Origin: DASSKK01 sp035690495
Lineage (GTDB): Bacteria > Actinomycetota > Actinomycetes > Propionibacteriales > Nocardioidaceae
Reading direction: 5' to 3'
NCBI GenBank assembly: GCA_035690495.1
Contig: DASSKK010000007.1
Location: 51,653-115,652 of the forward strand
DNA length: 64,000 nucleotides
The notes below the pieces were generated by a model. The model had not been told where the DNA came from, did no database searches, and saw nothing but the letters and a program-made list of their open reading frames with translations. Both the position numbers and the translations under genes were made by a program. Shown here one piece after another: positions 8,624-18,191 of this stretch; position 1 is the stretch's first letter, and every line of letters starts with the position of its first letter.

Positions 8624-10122
8624 GGTCGAGCTCCGAGCTCGGCCGCTGCCTGGTGGAGAAGTTGCTGGAGGGGGCCGGGCGGGTGAATGCCGAGCACCAG
8701 AAGGGCGATCAGTCCCGCAACCATGGGCGCGACTAGCCAAACGCTCGGCTCCCGGCGAGCCCGCATCGCACCGGGCCCGAGTCCATGCGCGGCGGACGCG
8801 TGGGCGTCGGTGCCGGACTCGAACGACATCCGCGTCGTGACGAATGAGAGGCCGAGGAACGCCAGAGTGGTCAGCAGGACCAGGATCGCCGCCGGAGCCT
8901 TGGACGGGCTGGCCAGGCCGCCGGCAACGATCATGAACTCGCTGCGGAAGATCCCGAACGGGGGGAGGGCCGACAGCGCCAGCACCGCGAGCAGGAACAT
9001 CGGTGCGGTGAGGGGGAGCCGGTCCAACGTCGCGCGGATACGGCCGATGTCCCGGGTCCGGTAGAGCGCCGACATCGTCCCCGCGCCGAAAAAGGCGCAG
9101 CTCTTGGCGGCGGCGTGTGCGAGCACGTGCAGCATTGCCCCGGCCGCGGCGATGGGCGCGCCGAAGCCGATCGCCATCGCCAGGATGCCCATGTGTTCCA
9201 CCGAGGAGTAGGCGAGCAGCCGTTTTATGTCGTGCTGGTCGAGCAACACGAGTGCGGCCAGCAACAGACTGGCGATGCCGAACGCCAACAACACAGTGCG
9301 GCCGAACGATGCGCCGACGGCCGCACTGGTGATCTGGTAGTAGCGCAAGATCGCGTAGAAGCTGACCGCGAGCAGCCCACCGGACAGCAGTGTCGACGCC
9401 GGCGCCGGTGCCTCGGCATGCGCGTCGGGCAGCCAGGTGTGCACCGGAACCAGGCCCATCTTGGTGCCGAATCCCAATGTTGCGAGCACGAATGACAACC
9501 GCACCGCGCCAGCGGGAAGTGCAAGGCCCGCGTGGATGAGCTGGCCGATGCCCAGGCCGAGCCCTTCACCGAGAACCCGTGCGCCCGCGTAGTAGATGAT
9601 GATCGTGGCGAACAAAGCGACACCCAAACCGGCCGAGGCGATCAGCAGGTACTTCCACGACGCCTCGGCCGCGCCGTCAGTGTCATCGATCGCCACCAGC
9701 AGCGCCGAGACGACCGTGGTCACCTCGATCGCGATCCACAACAGCGCCAGTCCGGACATGAGCGGGGCGGCGAGCATCGCCCAGCAGAACAGGTTCAGCC
9801 CGCACCACAGCAGCCGGGTGCGACACCGGTGACCGTCCTCATGGGCCTGGGCGCGCAGGTATCCGACGGTGTAGACGGTCGTCGCGGCATATAGGAAGCC
9901 GACGGTCAACACGAACACACCCGAGAGGGCGTCGGCGCGAAGGAACCCGGTGCCCACCGTGCGGTTGGCCGCCGCCGGAACCAGCACCAGAGCAAGACCG
10001 AAACAGGCCAAGCCGGCCACCACACTCACCACGCGTCCCACACTGACGGGGACCACCAGCGAGACCAGCGCGGCGGCAAGGCCGACCGTGACCAGAGCGA
10101 TCAGAACGCCCGACACTGTCAA
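8620..10122 (-). CDS. hycQ: Ehr membrane subunit, HyfF/HycQ (NuoN/M-like)
   Basis: This 500-residue membrane protein has the NuoM/N/HyfF architecture with about 14 helices. The charged residues of the ion path are present: glutamate in WIAIEVTT, lysine in GFGTKMGLVPVHTWLPDAH, lysine in EASWKYLL and the HAAAKS motif. It corresponds to M. tuberculosis HycQ (Rv0086). It overlaps the following large-subunit gene and the preceding hycP-like gene by 4 nt each, so the operon is translationally coupled throughout. Confidence 0.88.
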   Translation of the reverse strand: MTVSGVLIALVTVGLAAALVSLVVPVSVGRVVSVVAGLACFGLALVLVPAAANRTVGTGFLRADALSGVFVLTVGFLYAATTVYTVGYLRAQAHEDGHRCRTRLLWCGLNLFCWAMLAAPLMSGLALLWIAIEVTTVVSALLVAIDDTDGAAEASWKYLLIASAGLGVALFATIIIYYAGARVLGEGLGLGIGQLIHAGLALPAGAVRLSFVLATLGFGTKMGLVPVHTWLPDAHAEAPAPASTLLSGGLLAVSFYAILRYYQITSAAVGASFGRTVLLAFGIASLLLAALVLLDQHDIKRLLAYSSVEHMGILAMAIGFGAPIAAAGAMLHVLAHAAAKSCAFFGAGTMSALYRTRDIGRIRATLDRLPLTAPMFLLAVLALSALPPFGIFRSEFMIVAGGLASPSKAPAAILVLLTTLAFLGLSFVTTRMSFESGTDAHASAAHGLGPGAMRARREPSVWLVAPMVAGLIALLVLGIHPPGPLQQLLHQAAAELGARP

Positions 10123-10787
10123 CCTCGCAGCCTGGTCAAGGGACGCGTGGACAGCGACGCAGTACTGCGGTGATGCACCCGGATGAGCACGCCGAACACG
10201 ACCGCCGCGACCAACAGGTCAAACAGGAACACCAGCTCGAGGATGAACGGCAACCCGGCCGCGATCACCAGCGCGGCCAGTGACACCCCGTTCTCCAAGG
10301 AGAAGAACCCGACGGACTGGCTGATCACATCACTGCGGATGACCATCATCACGAAGCCCACGAGAAACACCGCGACCGACATCCCGAACGCCGACTCGGG
10401 CAGCACCGTGCTACTTATCCCGAAGGCGCCACTGACGAAAAACCCGAAACCACCCGCGACCAAGGCAAGCAGCACCTGCGTGGCCAGCCCGAACCGTCCG
10501 CTGCCGGCGATCTCACCATTGGTTCCACGCACCAGCCGACGTAGCGCCCAGGGCACAGCCACGACCTTCAACACGAACGAGAACCCGGCCACGGCGTACA
10601 ACTCCGGAACAGCACGAGACGCCGCGACGACGAGAGCCAGCACGCTGATGACCAACGACTGTGCGGCGTACAGGCGGACCTGGTCGCGCAGTAAGGCCTG
10701 ACGCAGCATCCCGAACTCGATCAGGAGCACGAGTACAGCGACCGCATTGGTCGCGGCGTCATAGAAACCGGGAACGGTGTGCGACAT
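10119..10787 (-). CDS. hycP: Ehr membrane subunit, HyfE/HycP-like (NuoK-like)
   Basis: The 222-residue protein begins at ATG 10787 (MSHTVPGFYDAATNA) and has about seven membrane helices. HyfE-type subunits carry a NuoK-like core; the phrase FFSLENGVSLAALVIA matches the conserved helix of this family, including its glutamate. It corresponds to M. tuberculosis HycP (Rv0085). It starts within the stop region of the upstream NuoH-like gene (ATGA) and overlaps the downstream gene by 4 nt. Confidence 0.85.
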   Translation of the reverse strand: MSHTVPGFYDAATNAVAVLVLLIEFGMLRQALLRDQVRLYAAQSLVISVLALVVAASRAVPELYAVAGFSFVLKVVAVPWALRRLVRGTNGEIAGSGRFGLATQVLLALVAGGFGFFVSGAFGISSTVLPESAFGMSVAVFLVGFVMMVIRSDVISQSVGFFSLENGVSLAALVIAAGLPFILELVFLFDLLVAAVVFGVLIRVHHRSTASLSTRPLTRLRG

Positions 10788-11752
10788 CAGCCGGCCCCGA
10801 TCAGCAGGGTGAACACGGCCAACACCGACAGAAGAAACGCGGCAGAAACGAACTCGGTGATCTTGAACAGCCGGAGCTTGCCGAACCCGCAGTCGATCAC
10901 CGCGATCACCACCCCCAGGCCGGCGCACTTGGCCACCAACGTGACGATGGCGATGACCACTGAGACCAGGTTGCCGTCGGTCGCCAGCCCCCACGGCACC
11001 ACGAATAGGTTGAGCAGGAGCACGAAGAAGACCACCTGCTTGACCTGCCCGCCCCACTTCAGCACTGCCAGATAGGGGCCGGAGTGCTCGAACTCGCGCG
11101 CCTCCCCGAGCATCCCCAACTCGATCGTCGAAGAATGCGTGGCCACCGGAATCCGGTCGGTCTCGGCCAACAGCACCATGAACAGCGCGATCCCGGCGAG
11201 GATGTGTCCCGGCCGGATCAGCTGCGCTGCCGACGCACGCGTCGCCGCGGCCTCCGCGTACGGCAAGTCAGTGCCCGTGACGATCGCGACAGCGAAGGTG
11301 ATGAACAGCACCACCGGCTCACCGATCGCAGCAAACGTAATGGCGCGGCTCGCACCGATCTGGGCGTATGGCGCGCCCGTGTCGGCAGCGGCGACCGCGA
11401 CTACGAACGCGCCGAGGCTCAGCAGGAACCCACCACCGAGGATGTCGCCCTGATAGCCCAACGGAAGCCCGTAACTGGTCAGCACCGGAATCAGCAGCGG
11501 CACGAGCGCATACGCCACGAACGCGACACCTGGGGCGGCCAGGAAGACCCAGCTCGCGCCTTCCGGGGCCAACGACTCCTTCCGGAACAACTTGCCCAAG
11601 TCGTAATAGGGCTGCAGGATCCGGGGGCCGCACCGTCCCTGCAGTCGGGCTTCAAACTGTGAGATCCACCCACTGACCCCGGGCGCGATCGCGACGACCG
11701 TGATCACCTGAAGCGCGTTGACCGCTCCAGGCGCCAACACAATGGCGCTCAC
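10787..11752 (-). CDS. hycD: Ehr membrane subunit, HycD/HyfC (NuoH-like)
   Basis: The 321-residue membrane protein has the NuoH/HycD signatures: an early loop FEARLQGRCGPRILQPYYDL that contacts the soluble arm, and the later acidic loop AETDRIPVATHSSTIELGM. It anchors the peripheral subunits and forms the entry of the ion path in complex I relatives. It is the first gene of the six-gene operon hycD-hycP-hycQ-hycE-small subunit-hyfB. M. tuberculosis has the same subunits in Rv0082-Rv0087, in a different order. Confidence 0.9.
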   Translation of the reverse strand: MSAIVLAPGAVNALQVITVVAIAPGVSGWISQFEARLQGRCGPRILQPYYDLGKLFRKESLAPEGASWVFLAAPGVAFVAYALVPLLIPVLTSYGLPLGYQGDILGGGFLLSLGAFVVAVAAADTGAPYAQIGASRAITFAAIGEPVVLFITFAVAIVTGTDLPYAEAAATRASAAQLIRPGHILAGIALFMVLLAETDRIPVATHSSTIELGMLGEAREFEHSGPYLAVLKWGGQVKQVVFFVLLLNLFVVPWGLATDGNLVSVVIAIVTLVAKCAGLGVVIAVIDCGFGKLRLFKITEFVSAAFLLSVLAVFTLLIGAG

Positions 11753-12051
11753 GGGATGTTATGCACAAGAACAAGCGACGGGAACTCTTCGCGGTGCACC
11801 GACCACTCCTCTACCAGTGACCGCCAGCACGCCAGCGATCATTCGGTAGAAACCATCAGCGCGGACTCGGTGCGCGGTTAGAGGCGGGTTCCATCGCCTG
11901 AATGTTCAGCCTAAGCGGAATCACGACGACCGGCAAGCATCCAACGGCATCGGCGTGGCCAGCGGATCCGCGCAGTGCCGACTCCCCAGCCCCACATGTC
12001 GGTGCCGTGTCGAGGCGCGTCACTCCTGGCCCGCTGCGGACCACAGCCGGG
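11753..12051. other. Intergenic region upstream of the Ehr operon
   Basis: No gene is supported in these 299 bases. The promoter of the leftward Ehr operon should be here, but I cannot identify convincing -35/-10 boxes or an operator. It borders recombination remnants on the right, so the operon may have lost its original control region. Confidence 0.4.
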
Positions 12052-12180
12052 TCATGTCACACGTTCTGGTTTCGCCAGGTATTGACCGTGTCCCTCGGTC
12101 AGCCGGTCGAGGGACTCGGTCTTGATCCGGATCATGCGCCGTCCGAGGCGTACGGTGTCCAGCGCCCCGGCGGCAGCGCG
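12052..12180 (-). pseudogene. Excisionase 3' remnant
   Basis: The last about 40 codons read LDTVRLGRRMIRIKTESLDR, nearly the same as the intact excisionase at 14125-14352 (LDAVRLGRRTIRIKTESLDR). The HTH half is missing, and homology ends near 12175 where an integrase remnant on the opposite strand begins. It is a leftover of a second excisionase copy. Confidence 0.75.
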
Positions 12181-12188
12181 GCGCCACC

Positions 12189-12336
12189 GCAGCCGAGCTG
12201 CAGGCCTGCGCAGGCCATGCCTGCCAGGCGGCGATGGCCATTTATCAGCACGCCACCCTCGACCGCGACAAGGCGCTTGCGCAGAAGATCGGTGAGACGT
12301 TCGGCGCATGGCAGACGTCTCGGGGGACGAAGTGAT
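12189..12336 (+). pseudogene. Tyrosine integrase C-terminal remnant
   Basis: Reading to the stop at 12336 gives the end of a tyrosine recombinase: a degraded GH..QAA region, then AMAIYQHATLDRDKALAQK with the catalytic Tyr, and a short tail. The catalytic Arg and Lys regions are absent. It differs from the intact integrase (MRYQHAAADRDRVIAE), so it came from another element. It is joined back-to-back with the excisionase remnant, a sign of deletion or inversion. Confidence 0.7.
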
Positions 12337-12363
12337 CGGGGTGTCGGGGCCTAGAGGAGAGCC

Positions 12364-13417
12364 ATGACCGAGCTCGTTCCCAACGATGACGTGCCTTGGG
12401 ATGAGGATGCTCTGCTGGCCTACCTGGTCGACCTCATTGAGCGCGGGCGCCGTGTCGCGGCAGCTCAGGTCAACGCGACGCTGACGATGACCTACTGGCA
12501 CGTCGGCCGCGCCATCTCGGTGAACACGCTCCGTGAAGAGCGCGCTGGGTACGGCCAGCGAATTGTTGCGACACTGTCGCACCAATTGCGAGAGCGCTTC
12601 GGGAGCGGCTACGACCGAACGAACGTGGTCCGCATGGTCGCTTTCGCACGGGCCTATCCAGACCTCGACGCAGCGGCCGCGTTGGCCCGCCAGATCAGTT
12701 GGTCACACTTTCGCGAGCTTCTGGCGTTGAGGTCGGACGAAGCCCGGCGCTTCTACACAGAGGAAGCTGCGACCAAGCACCTCAGCGTGCGTGAGCTTCG
12801 AACCGCCATCACCCGCAAGGCGTACGAGCGGCGCGAGATCGCCAACTCCCAGATCCCGGAGGGGTCGGCGGTGCCTCGCGACACCTTCCGCGACCCGCTG
12901 ATTCTCGACACGCTCGGCCTACAGGACGCCTACCTGGAGAAGGACCTGGAGGCGGCGATCCTACGAGACGTGCAGGCCTTCCTCCTGGAGGTCGGTCGCG
13001 GCTTCGCCTTCGTCGCCAGCCAGAAGCGGATGACCATTGACAATGATGACTTCTACCTCGACCTGGCTGTTCTTCAGCCGCCCCCTGCGCCGCCTCGTCG
13101 CGGTCGAGCTCAATATCGGCAAGTTCGACGCCCGCTTCGAGGGCCAGATGAAGCTGTACCTGAGGTGGCTCGACCGCTACGAGCGTCAGGGGGACGAAGA
13201 GGCTCCGATCGGATTGATCCTGTGCACGGAGGTCAGCCGCGAGCAGGTCGAACTGTTGGAGATGCACAAGGACGGCATCGTCGTGGCCGAGTACTGGACG
13301 GCCCTGCCGCCCAAGGCCGAGTTGGAGGCCAAACTCGGCGAGATCGTCCGCGACGCACAGGAACGGCTCGCCCGCCGTGCGATCCCCGCCGTACTCGAGG
13401 ACGACACGGAGAACTGA
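12364..13417 (+). pseudogene. DUF1016 (YhcG-type) PD-(D/E)xK nuclease, frameshifted
   Basis: The 5' part starts at ATG 12364 after an AGAGGAG-type ribosome-binding site and encodes the DUF1016 N-terminal domain (TYWHVGRAISV, SWSHFRELLAL). At 13065-13066 an extra G breaks the frame. The expected sequence (FFSRPLRRLVAVEL ... GLILCTE) continues in the +1 frame to the stop at 13417. In addition, the catalytic E-x-K reads ELN in VAVELNIGKF, so the active-site Lys is Asn. YhcG-type proteins are putative restriction-like nucleases found near defence genes. Two independent lesions argue for an inactive gene, although a sequencing error could explain the first. Confidence 0.8.
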
Positions 13418-13437
13418 CGCACGGCCAGGCGGCGTCC

Positions 13438-13917
13438 TCAGTCCCAGAGTGCGGTCAGGTTGTCGGCCACCCAGCGGAAGGCCTCCGACGCGTTCGCCTT
13501 CGCGGATTCGTCGTCGGTGTCATAGGCGAGTAGCGCGGCGGCGTGAGTCCGAAGGGCGTGCCAGTCCTGGAACTCAGGGAACTCAGGGCCCTCAGGCCAG
13601 CCGTGGGTCTCCTCAGCGAGGTGCGCGAGCATCGCCCCGGTCATGGCACACAGGTGATGATCGAGCGACCAGACGTCGCGCGGAGCCCAGCCGCGCCGAG
13701 TCCGAGCGATCGCAGTCTCGACAGCGAGCACCACGGGCCCGAGTTCGAGCCGCTCCCTAGCCATGAGCAGCTTGGTCACCGCCGACGGTGGAGGGACGCG
13801 ATCCTCGATCTCGCGCTGACGTTCCCAGTCGAGCCAGGTGAGGTCGGGCGAGTACCCGACCCTGCGGGCCACGGCGATCCTGAATCTCCGCCCACTCCGG
13901 ATCACACGCAGCGTCAT
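13438..13917 (-). CDS. Hypothetical protein
   Basis: The 159-residue reading starts at ATG 13917 (MTLRVIRSGRRFRIAVARR); an in-frame start at 13995 is possible. I do not recognise a family. The C-terminal half is helical and acidic (HLAEETHGWPEGPEF, YDTDDESAKANASEAFRWV). It converges with the broken DUF1016 gene and lies between that gene and the excisionase on the same strand as the excisionase. It may be a small element-specific accessory protein. Confidence 0.5.
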   Translation of the reverse strand: MTLRVIRSGRRFRIAVARRVGYSPDLTWLDWERQREIEDRVPPPSAVTKLLMARERLELGPVVLAVETAIARTRRGWAPRDVWSLDHHLCAMTGAMLAHLAEETHGWPEGPEFPEFQDWHALRTHAAALLAYDTDDESAKANASEAFRWVADNLTALWD

Positions 13918-14124
13918 TGTGCTGGCGTCCGTGATGTCGTTCGGCGACCCTACGGCCGAGGCCAGCGGGCGAGATCGGCGAGCGGTCGAACGCATACGCG
14001 ATCAGCCGAAGCGGGATCCGAGGCATGTCCGCTTCCTTCTTCGTCCCAGGCGGCTGCCTTCACCCGGTGATCCGAAGTGCGCAGCCGATCAGACTTCCAC
14101 GCGTACTTCGATGTGTCGACGCGA

Positions 14125-14352
14125 TTACGCGCCTATCTGATCACGAGACGTGTCGGCGCCAGGTGTTGACGGGGCGTCGATCAGCCGGTCGAGGGATTCG
14201 GTCTTGATCCGGATGGTGCGTCGCCCGAGACGTACGGCGTCGAGCTCCCCGGCGGCGATGTAGCGGCGGACGGTCTTGGTGGAGACGCCGAGAATCTCGG
14301 CAGCCTCGGTCAGCGAGATCACTCGTCGACTCGGCGTTGCGGTGTTGGTCAT
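14125..14352 (-). CDS. xis: Excisionase, MerR-type helix-turn-helix
   Basis: The 75-residue protein starts at ATG 14352 with a strong GGGAGGGG ribosome-binding site. It has the excisionase-type winged HTH: SLTEAAEILGVSTKTVRRYI followed by LDAVRLGRRTIRIK. Such proteins bend att DNA and direct the integrase toward excision; some act only as transcriptional regulators. It lies divergent from the relaxase gene, 275 bp away, and may control it. A truncated copy lies at 12052-12180. Confidence 0.85.
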   Translation of the reverse strand: MTNTATPSRRVISLTEAAEILGVSTKTVRRYIAAGELDAVRLGRRTIRIKTESLDRLIDAPSTPGADTSRDQIGA

Positions 14353-14627
14353 GTCCCCTCCCGGGTCAGGAGCGACCCGGTCGGTCGCCCTCATCCCCCA
14401 AGGCCCATGTGCGTCCTTCAGTGGCCACCCCACTTTTCCCACCGCCTGTACATCTCGCGTCGCGCAGCACACCGTGCCCCGTTCCCAGCCCGGCGAAGTC
14501 CTCCGCGGAATCCCGTTCGCTCCGCCCGTGTCCGCGACTCCTCCAACCCCTGACCTCACACACCTCTTCCATTGGCCTATCTCGGGTGGCCACTCGCGGC
14601 CCGATCGCGGCCTTGGGGGGTGTGACG

Positions 14628-17600
14628 ATGACGTTGCACAAGCTCTCGGCCGGGACGGGGTATGAGTATCTGACCCGGCAGGTGGCCGCGGCAGACTCGA
14701 CCGACCTCGGTGCGATGAAGCTGGCGGACTACTACTCCGCGAAGGGGGAGGCGCCCGGCGGGTGGGCAGGCTCGGGGTTGGTCGGGGTGGACGGGATCGA
14801 GGCCGGCGATGTCGTCACCGCCGAGCAGATGAAGCATTTGTTCGGCTCCGGGTCGCACCCGGTCACCGGCCAGTCCTTGGGCCGAGTTTACCGAACCTAC
14901 GGCACTGAGGGGGTCGACGGGTTCAACGCCGAGGTCGCCCGGCGGGTGGACGCGCTCGAAGCGCCGAGCCTGGCAGTCACGGCCAAGATCAGGTCGGAGG
15001 TGGCGACCGAGTGGTTCACCCGCGAGCGCCAGCGGCCACCGGCGAACGAGCGCGAGCTGTCGGCCGCGCTGGCGCGCTACTCGCGTCCTCGCCAGACGGC
15101 GGTGTCGGGGTTCGACCTGACCTTCAGCCCGGTCAAGTCGGTCTCGGCACTGTGGGCGGTGGCACCGCCAGCGGTGGCGAAGGCGATCGAGGCAGCCCAT
15201 GACGCCGCCGTGGCCGATGCGATGGTGTTCTTGGAGGACCATGCGATCTTCACCCGCGAGGGCACCAACGGCGTGCGGCAGGTCGACACCCGCGGTCTGG
15301 TGGCGTCGGCGTTCACCCACCGCGACTCGCGCGCCGGCGACCCCGATCTGCATAGCCACGTCGCGGTCGCCAACAAGGTGCAGACCCGCGGCGGGAAGTG
15401 GCTGTCGATCTATGGGACCGTGCTGCACGAGCACGTGGTCGCCGCCTCGGAGACCTACAACACCGCGCTGGAGCAGCACCTGCGGGAGCGTCTGGGGATC
15501 CGGTTCGCAGTGCGTTCGGGGCCGGGTGAGAAGCGGGTGGTGCGGGAGGTCGTCGGAGTCGACCCGGGTTTGTGTGTGCATTGGTCGCGGCGGCGTAGGT
15601 CGATCGTGGCCCGTCAGGCTGAGCTGGCGGCGGAGTTCACCCGTGTCCAGGGTCGGCCGCCGACGCCGGTGGAAGCGGTCGCGCTTGCGCAGCAGGCGAA
15701 CCTGGAGACCCGCGAGGCCAAGCACGAACCCCGCTCGGAAGCCGAGCAGCGCACCACCTGGGCGACCGAGGCCGCCGACGCCCTCGGCTCCCCGGCGGCC
15801 GTTGACGCGATGGTCCGCCACGCGCTGCAGCCGCTCACGAGCCCGGCCGAACCAGTTTCCGCCCGATGGGTCGCCTCGACCGCCGCAGCAGTCATCGCCG
15901 AGTTGGAGTCGCACCGGGCGACCTGGCAGACCTGGCATGCCTACGCCGAGATCCAGCGCATCATCCGCGGCGCCGACATTCCCGCCGACCAATTGGCGCA
16001 GGTTGTCGATCTGGTCATGACTGCGGTCGAGAAGGCCTCGATCAATCTCACTCCCGTGACCGACCCGATCGCAGAACCCAGCGTGCAGTGCCGCTCGGAT
16101 GGCACCAGCGTCTACCGTCACAGCGGCGCCGACCACTTCACCAGCGCGCACATTCTGGAAGCCGAGCTGCGGCTGCGCCAGACCGCTGGACTTCGCGGCG
16201 AGACAGGCCTCGACCCGTTCGATGTCGAGCTGGCAATCTTGACCGCAGAGAGCGACGGCCTGCGGCTCAACCGCGGCCAACGGAACCTGGTGGTCTCGAT
16301 GGCCACCCACCCGGGCCGTCTGCGGGTAGTGATCGCCCCCGCAGGCGCTGGCAAGACCACGACGATGACCGTGCTCGCCCGGGTGTGGGCGGAGGCCGGC
16401 CGCAACGCCGTCGGCCTGGCACCGTCGGCCGCAGCGGCGGCCGTCCTGGGCGAGGCGACGGGGATGGCGACCGAGACCCTGGCCAAGCTCGACCAGCTCG
16501 TCGCCGGCGACGCGAGTGGGTTCGCCGCGCACATCGACGCAGGGACGCTGGTGGTGATCGATGAGGCGGGCATGGCCGACACCCCGACTCTCGACCGGGT
16601 CGTCGGGTTCTGTATGGCACGAGGTGCCACGGTTCGGCTGGTGGGCGACGACCGGCAGCTGGCCGCCGTCGGTGCCGGCGGGGTGCTGCGCGACCTCGCC
16701 ACGACCTACGGCGCCGACCGTCTGCACGAGGTGGTCCGGTTCAGCGACCCGGTCGAGGCCGTCGCCTCCCTCGACCTGCGCGGCGGCGACCCGAAGGCGC
16801 TCGGTTTCTACCTCGACCACGACCGTGTCCACATCGGCGACGCCGCGGGCTGCGTGGACCAGGTGCTCGCAGCCTGGACCAGCGAGCGGGATCGAGGCCG
16901 TGACTGTCTGATGCTGGCGCCTACCCGGCAGCTGGTCAGCGACCTGAACGCCCGCGCCCGAGCCTCCCGACTCGGCGATCACACTGCCGGGCCCGAGGTG
17001 GCGCTGCGCGACGGCAACCACGCCTCGATCGGCGACCTCATCCTGACCCGGCTCAACGCACGCACCCTGCGGACGCTCGGCACTGACTGGGTCAAGAACG
17101 GTGACCGCTGGAGCGTGACCGCGATTCACGGCGGTGCGGTCGAGGCGCGGCACGTCGGGTCCGGGTTGAACGTGGTCCTGCCCGCCCACTACGTCGCGGC
17201 GCACGTCGAGCTGGGCTACGCGTCAACGGTGCATACCGCCCAAGGCGTCACCGCCGAGGTCATGCACGGCATCCTCACCGGCACCGAGGACCGGCAACTG
17301 CTCTATACGATGCTCACCCGTGGCCGGGTCGCCAACCACGTCCACGTCGTCGCCGACAGTGTGCCGAACGTCGATGAGCCCACGCTGCCCGGACTTATCG
17401 AGCAGCTCACCGCCGCGGAGACCCTCGAAGCCGTTCTCGCCCGCGACGGTGCCGCGGTCTCCGCGACCAGCACCGCGGCCCTGGCCGCCGACCCGGCTGC
17501 GCAACTGCACGACGCCGTACGCCGCTACGCCGACGCACTCGGCCGCGCAGCCTCCTCCGTCCTGGGCGCCGAAGCAGACGACGCACTCGAGACCGCGGGT

Positions 17601-18191
17601 GGTGGTCCGCTGCCGTGGCTGCCCGGCGTCCCCGCCGACCTCGCCGCGAACGAGACCTGGGGCGACTACCTGACCGCTCACGCGGAACGCATCACCGACC
17701 TCGCCACCCAGGTCCGCGAACACCATGAGATGCCGGCCGCGCTCGCCGGCCTCCCAGGTCTGCCCGACAGTCTCCGGGATGACGTACTCGTCTGGCGCGC
17801 CGCCCACGGCATCGCCGACGACGACCGCCGGCTGCTGGTCCCGCGCGTCGACGACCCGGCCGCATTCGCCTACGGCCGGCGACTCCAGCGCCAGATCGAC
17901 GAGTGCTACCCGCCGGCTGTGCGCCGCTGGCAGGCACACGTCGTCGAGGTCGTCGGCCGCCACGACGAGCAGACGCTGGACCTGGCGCGCTACCTGGACA
18001 GGCTGCACCGAGATGGCCACAACCCCGGACAGCTGCTCGCCCGCGCGCTGCGAGGTGGCCCCCTGCCGGACGAGCACGCCACCGAGGCGCTCGCCTACCG
18101 AGTGGAGCGGCTGGTCACGCGCCAGCGGAGCGCCGAGAGCCCGGCGACGCGTCGTGAACCGACCCGCCAGCAACCCGGGATCGGGCTCTGA
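14628..18191 (+). CDS. MobF-family conjugative relaxase-helicase (TraA/TrwC-like)
   Basis: The 1187-residue protein starts at ATG 14628 (MTLHKLSAGTGYEYLTRQVA), 7 nt after a GGGGGG ribosome-binding site. Tyr12 or Tyr14 is the likely nicking tyrosine. The HUH metal site follows near residue 239 (GDPDLHSHVAVANKV). A RecD-like helicase part has Walker A near 572 (PAGAGKTTTMTV), Walker B (LVVIDEAGM), LVGDDRQLAAVG and a late VHTAQGVTAE motif. It nicks oriT and unwinds the transferred strand. No coupling protein or T4SS gene is nearby, so transfer would need a helper. The 3' end overlaps an opposing gene by 77 bp. Confidence 0.93.
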   Translation: MTLHKLSAGTGYEYLTRQVAAADSTDLGAMKLADYYSAKGEAPGGWAGSGLVGVDGIEAGDVVTAEQMKHLFGSGSHPVTGQSLGRVYRTYGTEGVDGFNAEVARRVDALEAPSLAVTAKIRSEVATEWFTRERQRPPANERELSAALARYSRPRQTAVSGFDLTFSPVKSVSALWAVAPPAVAKAIEAAHDAAVADAMVFLEDHAIFTREGTNGVRQVDTRGLVASAFTHRDSRAGDPDLHSHVAVANKVQTRGGKWLSIYGTVLHEHVVAASETYNTALEQHLRERLGIRFAVRSGPGEKRVVREVVGVDPGLCVHWSRRRRSIVARQAELAAEFTRVQGRPPTPVEAVALAQQANLETREAKHEPRSEAEQRTTWATEAADALGSPAAVDAMVRHALQPLTSPAEPVSARWVASTAAAVIAELESHRATWQTWHAYAEIQRIIRGADIPADQLAQVVDLVMTAVEKASINLTPVTDPIAEPSVQCRSDGTSVYRHSGADHFTSAHILEAELRLRQTAGLRGETGLDPFDVELAILTAESDGLRLNRGQRNLVVSMATHPGRLRVVIAPAGAGKTTTMTVLARVWAEAGRNAVGLAPSAAAAAVLGEATGMATETLAKLDQLVAGDASGFAAHIDAGTLVVIDEAGMADTPTLDRVVGFCMARGATVRLVGDDRQLAAVGAGGVLRDLATTYGADRLHEVVRFSDPVEAVASLDLRGGDPKALGFYLDHDRVHIGDAAGCVDQVLAAWTSERDRGRDCLMLAPTRQLVSDLNARARASRLGDHTAGPEVALRDGNHASIGDLILTRLNARTLRTLGTDWVKNGDRWSVTAIHGGAVEARHVGSGLNVVLPAHYVAAHVELGYASTVHTAQGVTAEVMHGILTGTEDRQLLYTMLTRGRVANHVHVVADSVPNVDEPTLPGLIEQLTAAETLEAVLARDGAAVSATSTAALAADPAAQLHDAVRRYADALGRAASSVLGAEADDALETAGGGPLPWLPGVPADLAANETWGDYLTAHAERITDLATQVREHHEMPAALAGLPGLPDSLRDDVLVWRAAHGIADDDRRLLVPRVDDPAAFAYGRRLQRQIDECYPPAVRRWQAHVVEVVGRHDEQTLDLARYLDRLHRDGHNPGQLLARALRGGPLPDEHATEALAYRVERLVTRQRSAESPATRREPTRQQPGIGL

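Noticed and set aside
4408..11752. Calling the operon a formate hydrogenlyase or hydrogenase
   Set aside because: No Ni-Fe ligands and no NuoB cysteines are present, so hydrogenase activity is not supported.
14577..17204. Very long open frame antisense to the relaxase
   Set aside because: It is a GC-rich shadow frame with low-complexity composition; the relaxase motifs are on the plus strand.
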